From a bacterium (lineage in GTDB: Bacteria; Patescibacteriota; Minisyncoccia; Phycocordibacterales; UBA918), in contig JAIYEC010000022.1 in NCBI GenBank assembly GCA_027487145.1, positions 1-5,338 of the forward strand: 5,338 nucleotides of DNA, in the 5' to 3' direction. A program made the position numbers and the translations under genes. Below are positions 1 through 5,247 of the stretch, piece after piece (position 1 is the first letter of the stretch; each line of letters starts with the position of its first letter). The notes under the pieces were generated by a model. The model had not been told where the DNA came from and made no database searches. It was given only the letters and a program-made list of their open reading frames with translations.

Positions 1-1
1 A

Positions 2-523
2 CCTTCCGATCTCAGGACAATTTCAAGAACACACGAAACTGTCTTTAAATGGGACAGAGAAGAAAATCTCATTTCTATCGGGGCATATTGTTTAATGCCA
101 AATCACTTTCATATCTTGTTGACTCCAATACAAGAACACGGTGTGAGCCTCTTTATGAATAAACTATGTACAAGTTATTCAATGTACTTTAATAAAAAAT
201 ACCAACGCACAGGAGCTTTGTTTGAAGGTAAGTTTAAAGCGAAACACGCTGATACGGATGAATATTTGAAATATCTTTTTGCGTACATCCATCTTAATCC
301 AGTAAAACTTTTACAACCAGACTGGAAAGAGAAGGGGATCAATAATCCTGAAGAAGCATACAAATATGTGAGCAATTTTCAGTATTCTAGCTTGAAAGAT
401 TATCAAAATGACATGTCACGAAAAGAGGGAGTGATCATTACAAAAGAGGCCTTCCCAGCATATTTTGAAACTAGTGTTGGCAGGAAAGAAGAGTTATTGG
501 AATGGCTTAATTTCAAAGCGTAA
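2..523 (+). CDS. REP-associated (IS200/RAYT-like) tyrosine transposase, 5' truncated by window edge
   Basis: This is a Y1-type HUH endonuclease, the single-strand DNA transposase family that includes IS200/IS605 TnpA and RAYT proteins. The first ATG inside the window (95) is not the start. The frame is open back to base 2, and the residues just before that Met (ISIGAYCL) form the strand that leads into the family motif MPNHFHILL. The HUH metal-binding pair is HFH at 104-112. The likely nucleophilic tyrosine is the Tyr at 284-286, in YIHLNPVK, which matches the Y of the YIxxNPV motif of RAYTs. Between them lies the usual YFNKKYxRxGxLFEGKFKA segment. About 173 codons are visible; the missing part should carry the N-terminal strand of the fold. 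No frameshift or early stop is visible, so the enzyme may be active. The inverted repeat at 525-586, one base past the stop, fits a RAYT next to its REP substrate. Family assignment is firm; the RAYT versus IS200 subtype is inferred from motifs and context. Confidence 0.9.
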   Translation, partial: PSDLRTISRTHETVFKWDREENLISIGAYCLMPNHFHILLTPIQEHGVSLFMNKLCTSYSMYFNKKYQRTGALFEGKFKAKHADTDEYLKYLFAYIHLNPVKLLQPDWKEKGINNPEEAYKYVSNFQYSSLKDYQNDMSRKEGVIITKEAFPAYFETSVGRKEELLEWLNFKA

Positions 524-524
524 G

Positions 525-586
525 AGTTTGCGAAGGGCCACCCTCCGCACGGTTGTTGTCATGCGGAGGGTGGCCCTTCGCAAACT
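525..586. repeat. REP/BIME-like perfect inverted repeat next to the transposase
   Basis: Two 25-nt arms (525-549 and 562-586) are exact reverse complements, separated by a 12-nt spacer (550-561). Each arm is also an imperfect palindrome. In the left arm TGCGAAGGG (529-537) faces CCCTCCGCA (541-549) across CCA; in the right arm TGCGGAGGG (562-570) faces CCCTTCGCA (574-582) across TGG. Each mini-hairpin has a single defect, A-C on the left and G-T on the right. Outside each mini-hairpin lies AGTT (525-528; on the other strand 586-583). GC-rich imperfect palindromes in inverted pairs beside a RAYT gene are the hallmark of REP doublets (BIMEs). There is no T-run on either side, so it is not a typical intrinsic terminator, although the long stem could protect the 3' end of the transposase mRNA. 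The repeat itself is certain; the REP interpretation is an inference. Confidence 0.85.
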
Positions 587-603
587 AGGGAGACAGACAG
601 ATC

Positions 604-637
604 AAAAAGCCTAACAGCTTTAGCTGTTAGGCTTTTT
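604..637. terminator. Bidirectional intrinsic terminator
   Basis: AAAAAGCCTAACAGC (604-618) pairs perfectly with GCTGTTAGGCTTTTT (623-637) across the loop TTTA. This gives a 15-bp stem whose outer five pairs are A-T and which ends in a T5 run on both strands. It can therefore stop transcription in either direction. It separates the transposase/repeat unit from the gene that starts at 654. The -10 box of that gene begins only four bases after the T-run. Confidence 0.88.
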
Positions 638-641
638 GCGT

Positions 642-647
642 TACAAT
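642..647 (+). promoter_or_regulatory. -10 box (TACAAT) for the 654 gene, leaderless
   Basis: TACAAT differs from the TATAAT consensus at one position. With the usual distance from the hexamer to the transcription start (about 7 nt), transcription would begin at 654, the A of the start codon, giving a leaderless mRNA. The matching -35 position at 17-nt spacing (TTTAGC, 619-624) falls inside the terminator loop and stem and is a poor match (3 of 6), so a -35 cannot be called with confidence. Confidence 0.6.
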
Positions 648-653
648 AGACCT

Positions 654-1133
654 ATGAAAACAACCAGATTTTTTGCCGCTACAGTATTCGTTAGTGCTTT
701 TTTGCTTTTGACTCCACATGCTAATGCTCAGAAGGTAGTAGACACCAAGGTAACTCGACTGAGTGACACAGTCACTATGTACACCCTTACCTATGAGTTT
801 GGGTTCCTCAATGCCGATCTCTGGATGCCTCTTTACGCAAGTCGCAAGGTCAGCTCAAATTCGATAGGGTACCAGAGCGCCGCTACTAACTCATCAGCAC
901 TGGTACTCAGCGACGCAACCATCACAAAGCAAAATATGTACTATGTACCCAAGGGAAAACGAGCAACGTTCAAGCTGATGGTGCTTGAAGAGCAGATTGG
1001 TCCGGAAACAAGAGAAGTAAAGCGAGTGCAGGTAACCAGTCTTCCGCACATTGTGCAACGGGAAGGAGAGGGGCAAATGGAGCGGCAACTCACCCCAGCT
1101 GAGCTTGAGAAGTTCATCGTCTGGAATAACTAA
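654..1133 (+). CDS. Small secreted protein of unknown function
   Basis: A 159-residue protein with a clear Sec signal peptide: MKTTR, then a hydrophobic stretch at residues 6-20, and a likely signal peptidase I site after A25 (ANA before QK). The mature part of about 134 residues has no cysteine and no further membrane span. It alternates polar and hydrophobic residues in a way that suggests beta strands, for instance TMYTLTYEFGF (residues 47-57 approximately) followed by LWMPLYA. I do not recognise a named family; I recall similar small exported proteins in other CPR genomes but cannot verify this. The ATG at 654 is preferred over the in-frame TTG at 636, because the TTG lies in the terminator T-run and the upstream six residues would only lengthen the signal peptide. 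The -10 at 642-647 fits leaderless translation from 654. The gene ends 28 bases before the next ORF and has no terminator of its own, so read-through into the lipase cluster is possible. Confidence 0.8.
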   Translation: MKTTRFFAATVFVSAFLLLTPHANAQKVVDTKVTRLSDTVTMYTLTYEFGFLNADLWMPLYASRKVSSNSIGYQSAATNSSALVLSDATITKQNMYYVPKGKRATFKLMVLEEQIGPETREVKRVQVTSLPHIVQREGEGQMERQLTPAELEKFIVWNN

Positions 1134-1144
1134 TACAAAACCTT

Positions 1145-1153
1145 TGCTATACT
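1145..1153 (+). promoter_or_regulatory. Extended -10 promoter for the lipase cluster
   Basis: TGC-TATACT forms a TGn extended -10 box with one mismatch from TATAAT, twelve bases after the stop of the preceding gene. Transcription would start near 1160, only about two bases before the ATG at 1162. No convincing -35 is present at 16-18 nt spacing (AATAAC or similar), which an extended -10 can tolerate. It is the only good promoter seen ahead of the genes from 1162 to 5199. Confidence 0.6.
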
Positions 1154-1161
1154 TATCGTAC

Positions 1162-1263
1162 ATGTTCAACAAAAACTTCTACAAGTTTCTTTTTAGCTTC
1201 GTAGCGGTTGTCGCTGGAGTCCTCTTTTTCATTCTGATAGTTGGCGCCACCACGAGCGCCTAG
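1162..1263 (+). CDS. 33-residue single-span membrane ORF, first cistron of the lipase cluster
   Basis: The ORF encodes MFNKNFYKFLF followed by a hydrophobic span (about residues 9-28) and a short polar tail GATTSA. The basic N-terminus (two Lys) and uncharged C-terminus predict an N-in, C-out single-span peptide, or an uncleaved signal-like sequence. The start is set by the extended -10 at 1145-1153, which would put the mRNA start within about two bases of this ATG; a longer in-frame version from ATG 1051 would begin inside the preceding gene and is not favoured. The stop is only six bases before the lipase ATG at 1270, close enough for translational coupling. It could be a real micro-membrane protein or a leader ORF that hands ribosomes to the lipase. 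No family recognised. Confidence 0.55.
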   Translation: MFNKNFYKFLFSFVAVVAGVLFFILIVGATTSA

Positions 1264-1269
1264 GCTCAT

Positions 1270-3768
1270 ATGAAAGCGATTCTATACACTTTTAGTTTCG
1301 CTTTTCTTTTCACGGTTTTTCCGAGTCAAGCGTTAGGGCAAACAACGTGTGGTGATTTTGTGAAGCAAGAAATATTTGAAGGGGAGCTATATATTGAACG
1401 CGAACCGATTGATAACTGTGATAATCCATTTAAAGCTGATGAACCAGTTCCATTTTCACCAACCTTTGCTATTAATGGAGAAGAAATCTCTCTAAACGAA
1501 ACTGTCTCAATCGCGTCAGGTACTCCAGTCATTATTTCTGGAACTGTGCCGCTTGTAGAGGGATATAGTAGCACGTATGTATATCTCTACGAAAAGAGAG
1601 GAGTTGATTATTTGATTGTAGCTGAGTCGAGATCTCTTGATAAATCTATACTTCTCAAAGAAGGAGAGTATGTGGCTGTATTTTCTCGATCTCTTAAGCC
1701 GGAACTTAGTAGTGAATCTTCGTGGTTCAATCAGTTTCTAGAATTCTTTCTGCCTACCACTGCCTATGCGTCTAACTACATTGCTGAGTACGATGAGGTA
1801 GTAGTAGTCCCATTTTCAATCACGTATCTCCAGCCTGAACCAGCCGGTGCTTCAAGTATCCTCTTCCTCCCCGGCATCATGGGGTCACATTTATATGAAG
1901 AAAGTGGAGAATGTCTTGGATTTGGAGAGCAACAACGCTGGTTTTCACATACTGATTGCGAGCAACTCCGACTTCTAACTAATCCTGACGGATCAAGTAT
2001 TAACGATATTTATACAAAGTTTGAGGATGGTGCAGTAGTTGATAAGGCTTCAAAATTTGGAGTTACTCTTGAAGAGCTCTATACAAACTTCATTGAGCAA
2101 ATGAACGAGTTAGAAGAAAGTCAGACAATCAAAGACTTCACACCATTTGCGTATGACTGGCGATTAAGATTGGATCAAATTATTAGAGCAAAGAAAGAGT
2201 CTGATTCAAATAAGGTTCGATATATCGAAGGAACTTCATTACAAGATGGTCTGTTGTATAAAACCGTTTCCGAGATGGCTAATCGGTCCCACAGTGGAAG
2301 GGTCACAATTGTGAGTCACTCAAATGGGGGATTAGTGGCAAAAGCTTTTCTAGCAGAGCTAGAAGAATCTAATGATCCGCTGGAAGGAAAGATTGATAAT
2401 CTCATTCTTATCGGCTCACCACAGGTGGGAACACCAGACGCTGTAAAAGGAATACTACATGGTAATGAAATTGGCCCAGGTGGCCTTATTGTCACCCAAG
2501 AAACAGCTCGAAAGTTACTCAACACCGCTCCGTTTGGGCATCATTTACTTCCAAACCAGCATTATTTTGAAGGAGAAGGAGTGTCAGTTCAAACTCCTGT
2601 GATTACTTTTAAAGAGGGCTTAGCTACCAATCTGTGGCGCATTCAGTACGGTGATTCAATCGATTCTTTTGAAGAACTTAAGCGATTTTTAGACGATAGT
2701 AGCGGAAGGGTAAAGCCAGCAGCAAATGATCTCAATACTCCTGAAGTGGTGGACGGGACATTGCTGACGTATGCAGAAGAAGTAGCCGATAAGCTAGCTA
2801 ATTGGGAACCATCTGATTCGCTTACAGTCTATCAATTAGGAGGCTCTGGTATTTGGACACCGTCACGACTTGAGTATTCAACTCTTCAGCGTTGTATTCG
2901 AACAATCCCAGTAGGATTTACATGTGATGGATATAGTGGATTTTTAATGAATGAGGTACATGGTGTATATGATGGAGATGGTACTGTCGTGTTGCCTAGT
3001 GCTCTTGCTGAAAAAGAAACAAAAAACATTGAACGTTTTTGGTTGGATCTTTCTGATTTTAACAATGATTTCGGGCGTAAAAATGTTCATAAAAACATGC
3101 TTGAAGTACCAGAAGTTGCGATGTTTGTTAGTGATATAGTGCACACGAGGGTGGGGGATTATTCGTACATTGTAGATACACCACCACCAGTTCCCAAAGA
3201 TATTCGACTGATGTTCCATCTTCATTCACCTCTTGATATGTATGTGACGAGTGACCAGGGGACTGTAAGTAGTACCACAAATGAAATATCAGGAGCTTTC
3301 TACAGACGCTTTGGAGAAGTTCAGTACATTTCGTTACCTAATACCGTTACCAATGCCACTCTCCATCTCATTGGCTATGACAATGGTTCGTACACTCTAT
3401 TTAAGGAGTTATGGCAAGGAGACACAGAATTGTCCTCAGTTGATTTTAAAGCCCTGCCCACCAACGTTGGTACCGTGGTTACGTTACCAATTGATTTTAC
3501 TCAAGCTGGAGTTATGCAGGTAGACTTTGATGGAGATGGGGACACCGATGGTACTGTAAGTGAGAGTGAAGATGTTATTGAGGCCGTCACTCCTTATGTT
3601 AATGAAGAAGAAAAACAAACAAAAGGTGGTAGTTCAGGTACTAGAGTAAAGAATCTTGAGCCAAAGGTGGCTGGAGCTTCGACTGTATCAAAAGAAGAAC
3701 AATTAGAACAAATTATTGAGTTATTGAAGAGGATAATTGCTTTATTAAGAATAAAAAATAATTTATGA
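1270..3768 (+). CDS. Secreted LCAT-like alpha/beta-hydrolase (putative lipase/acyltransferase)
   Basis: An 832-residue exported enzyme. Residues 1-23 form a Sec signal peptide (hydrophobic core 4-17, likely cut after ALG, before Q24). Residues 24-190 are an N-terminal beta-rich region of unknown role. The hydrolase domain covers about 195-625: ILFLPGIMGSHL (197-208) supplies the oxyanion-hole strand and loop, PFAYDWRLR (292-300) matches the PYDWR motif of the lecithin:cholesterol acyltransferase family, and SHSNGG (349-354) is the nucleophile elbow with Ser351. The likely acid is Asp570 in DGDGTV and the likely base is His607 in NVHKN. Six cysteines (27, 50, 215, 230, 542, 552) fit disulfides outside the cell; 215-230 lies where LCAT has its lid disulfide. 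Residues 640-765 form a C-terminal module ending in DFDGDGDTD (752-760), a calcium-loop-like motif; about 806-832 is an amphipathic helix or coiled coil. In this family such enzymes hydrolyse or transfer acyl chains of phospholipids or glycerides; the actual substrate is unknown. Only a weak AGG (1262-1264) precedes the ATG, so coupling to the 33-residue ORF is likely. Confidence 0.85.
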   Translation: MKAILYTFSFAFLFTVFPSQALGQTTCGDFVKQEIFEGELYIEREPIDNCDNPFKADEPVPFSPTFAINGEEISLNETVSIASGTPVIISGTVPLVEGYSSTYVYLYEKRGVDYLIVAESRSLDKSILLKEGEYVAVFSRSLKPELSSESSWFNQFLEFFLPTTAYASNYIAEYDEVVVVPFSITYLQPEPAGASSILFLPGIMGSHLYEESGECLGFGEQQRWFSHTDCEQLRLLTNPDGSSINDIYTKFEDGAVVDKASKFGVTLEELYTNFIEQMNELEESQTIKDFTPFAYDWRLRLDQIIRAKKESDSNKVRYIEGTSLQDGLLYKTVSEMANRSHSGRVTIVSHSNGGLVAKAFLAELEESNDPLEGKIDNLILIGSPQVGTPDAVKGILHGNEIGPGGLIVTQETARKLLNTAPFGHHLLPNQHYFEGEGVSVQTPVITFKEGLATNLWRIQYGDSIDSFEELKRFLDDSSGRVKPAANDLNTPEVVDGTLLTYAEEVADKLANWEPSDSLTVYQLGGSGIWTPSRLEYSTLQRCIRTIPVGFTCDGYSGFLMNEVHGVYDGDGTVVLPSALAEKETKNIERFWLDLSDFNNDFGRKNVHKNMLEVPEVAMFVSDIVHTRVGDYSYIVDTPPPVPKDIRLMFHLHSPLDMYVTSDQGTVSSTTNEISGAFYRRFGEVQYISLPNTVTNATLHLIGYDNGSYTLFKELWQGDTELSSVDFKALPTNVGTVVTLPIDFTQAGVMQVDFDGDGDTDGTVSESEDVIEAVTPYVNEEEKQTKGGSSGTRVKNLEPKVAGASTVSKEEQLEQIIELLKRIIALLRIKNNL

Positions 3769-4217
3769 AAATATCGTCTTTAACAATCACAAGCTCCTTA
3801 GTCTTTGTGGCATTCCTTGTTTATCAATATGCAGTTGAAAAGGGGCTGTGTGTAGATTCCAATCAGTTATGGTGTGGGTACTACATGGGTGATGTTTTGA
3901 GGTTCGGCTATTTCTTCTTAATTTTTGCATTAATTTCTTTGATCATTGATAACTTTTTTGCAAGGTACCGAAAAAACTGGCTAATTTTCTGCAGTATTAC
4001 AATAGTCTTTGTATTTTTGGGTTTGGTAAAAATAAACTCTGACATTTTACATGCAGATTTAAGAAACGGGTCGGGTCTTGGGTGGGCAAGTATATTGGAC
4101 AACTTTATAGATAAGGTTGCGGCTTTAGCGATTTATATTTTGTTCACTGCAGGATCAGCTATAACTATTTTTCTTAGCTACCGAAAGAATAAAAAACCTA
4201 ATGCGAAATCTAAGTAA
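3765..4217 (+). CDS. Four-span integral membrane protein, function unknown
   Basis: A 150-residue protein with four hydrophobic spans at about 7-23, 44-64, 71-90 and 116-138. The positive charges lie in the short loop RYRK (67-70) and at the C-terminus (RKNKK, 140-144), so by the positive-inside rule both ends face the cytoplasm. The first loop outside the cell has two cysteines (29 and 37, CVDSNQLWC) that could form a disulfide. The ATG overlaps the lipase stop codon as ATGA, with no Shine-Dalgarno in the A/T-rich sequence before it, so translation is probably coupled to the lipase. No family recognised. The context suggests a membrane partner of the lipase or of the anchored protein downstream, but nothing in the sequence shows an activity. 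Confidence 0.8.
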   Translation: MKISSLTITSSLVFVAFLVYQYAVEKGLCVDSNQLWCGYYMGDVLRFGYFFLIFALISLIIDNFFARYRKNWLIFCSITIVFVFLGLVKINSDILHADLRNGSGLGWASILDNFIDKVAALAIYILFTAGSAITIFLSYRKNKKPNAKSK

Positions 4218-5199
4218 GATACTGTTTCTGGTTTTGATTATAGGGATAATAGTATTTTTATCAGTGTATATCAAACAAGAGAAAGTACTATCTACACAGT
4301 CTGATACACCACCTTCGGCAGATACTGTATCGACCCAAAAGGATATTGTTAATACTACTTCTACCTCAACAGTAGAAGATTCAATAGAGGCCACCAGTAC
4401 AGTCTTTTCAAATAAAGAAGAAGAGGTAATAACAAAAAATCTCTTGAAAGAAACCGTATCAATTCCTCAGACTAGTGAAGTAATTACCTCTCAAAAACCG
4501 ACAGATGATAGTAAAGAGTTGATTAGAAAACTTGTAAACTTTGAAGTCACTCTTGAAGAGCTTGATAAGAGCGGTATTGATATTGATGAGGTTACGATTG
4601 GCACAGAACTAACTTCTGATGAGTTAGTCGCAATGCTTAATCTCCGACAGAAACCTTATCTAGACGCCAAAGGATTCAAAGTGAAAGAACCATACTCTTC
4701 TAAAGAAGCAGATTTTTTAATCATCGCTAGTGCAAGTGAAGAGGTCGATATGTATTTGTATAGTGAGAGTGGTAAATTCACAGGAATTGTTCAGTTTGGT
4801 AATGGTGGTTTCGGTATACCCGTGGAGCAGGTGAAGGGAGTCACTCACTACAGATATAACGACCAAGGTTTTATGTTTAGCGGAAGAGGTGAGACCGCAA
4901 CAATGTTTTTAATTGTAAAACAACCTACTTTTGCAAGGTTATATACAAGATACGGAAATGATCCTAATGAATATTATTATTTTCCAGTTTCTACCCACAC
5001 AAAAGGTTCAGCAACCGTGATTCGAAGCGAAAATTCTGTGGAGGTAATGCATTGGAACATCGATGTTGATGGTGATGGTTCTACTGATGTTAGTTTTGGT
5101 CATGAAGGTCCAGATCAAGAAACTGCCATGAAAATGGGGAATCTTATTTTAAATGATCCTGATTTACCTAAATCAGAGAAAGATTTCTTTAGACAATAA
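4201..5199 (+). CDS. Membrane-anchored extracellular protein with a lipase-like C-terminal module
   Basis: A 332-residue protein. Residues 7-23 form an N-terminal membrane span with no signal peptidase site after it, so it is likely an uncleaved N-in anchor. Residues about 31-105 are a Ser/Thr-rich, low-complexity linker. Residues 105-165 look helical and charged (ELIRKLVNF, TLEELDKSGIDIDE). Residues about 170-300 form a beta-rich domain that ends in DVDGDGSTD (288-296), a calcium-loop-like motif. This last domain resembles the C-terminal module of the lipase encoded at 1270-3768: both have a DMY strand (here 183-185), a G...YR segment (here 213-218), and the DxDGDGxxD loop about 100 residues after DMY. 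No catalytic motif is seen. The start overlaps the previous gene by 17 nt and has no clear Shine-Dalgarno, which fits coupled translation. Likely role (inference): a surface tether or receptor that uses the same binding module as the enzyme. Confidence 0.8.
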   Translation: MRNLSKILFLVLIIGIIVFLSVYIKQEKVLSTQSDTPPSADTVSTQKDIVNTTSTSTVEDSIEATSTVFSNKEEEVITKNLLKETVSIPQTSEVITSQKPTDDSKELIRKLVNFEVTLEELDKSGIDIDEVTIGTELTSDELVAMLNLRQKPYLDAKGFKVKEPYSSKEADFLIIASASEEVDMYLYSESGKFTGIVQFGNGGFGIPVEQVKGVTHYRYNDQGFMFSGRGETATMFLIVKQPTFARLYTRYGNDPNEYYYFPVSTHTKGSATVIRSENSVEVMHWNIDVDGDGSTDVSFGHEGPDQETAMKMGNLILNDPDLPKSEKDFFRQ

Positions 5200-5229
5200 A
5201 CTCTGGCCGATAACTTTTTAAAAGTAAGG

Positions 5230-5238
5230 TGCTATAAT
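5230..5238 (+). promoter_or_regulatory. Extended -10 promoter (TGC-TATAAT) for the 5248 gene
   Basis: A perfect TATAAT (5233-5238) preceded by TGC lies in the 48-base gap after the anchored-protein gene. Transcription would begin near A5245, about three bases before the ATG at 5248. A weak -35-like ATAACT (5210-5215) lies at 17-nt spacing with 3 of 6 matches. No terminator is visible between 5199 and this promoter. Confidence 0.75.
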
Positions 5239-5247
5239 ACTTTCACT

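Noticed and set aside
95..97. ATG as the start of the transposase
   Set aside because: The frame is open upstream to base 2 and encodes conserved family residues just before this Met, so it is an internal methionine.
525..586. Inverted repeat read as an intrinsic terminator
   Set aside because: No T-run follows on either strand and a standard terminator lies at 604-637; the internal palindromes fit a REP doublet better.
636..638. TTG as an upstream start for the 654 secreted protein
   Set aside because: It lies in the T-run of the terminator and upstream of the -10 box; the ATG at 654 gives a standard signal peptide and fits the promoter.
1051..1161. N-terminal extension of the 33-residue membrane ORF from ATG 1051
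   Set aside because: This stretch overlaps the preceding gene in another frame, is polar and low-complexity, and starts upstream of the extended -10; it looks like a chance open frame.
894..1172. Minus-strand open frame of 92 codons
   Set aside because: It is antisense to a well-supported secreted protein, with no promoter or recognisable protein features. The other minus-strand frames (for example 2944-3225 and 4155-4394) are rejected for the same reason.
2951..3139. Short alternate-frame + strand ORF inside the lipase gene
   Set aside because: It falls across the Asp/His region of the lipase, whose motifs clearly define the coding frame.
5213..5225. Near-palindrome ACTTTTTAAAAGT after the anchored-protein gene
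   Set aside because: The arms are pure A/T apart from their ends, with a one-base centre; it cannot form a useful hairpin and is not a terminator. It could be an operator, but nothing else supports that.
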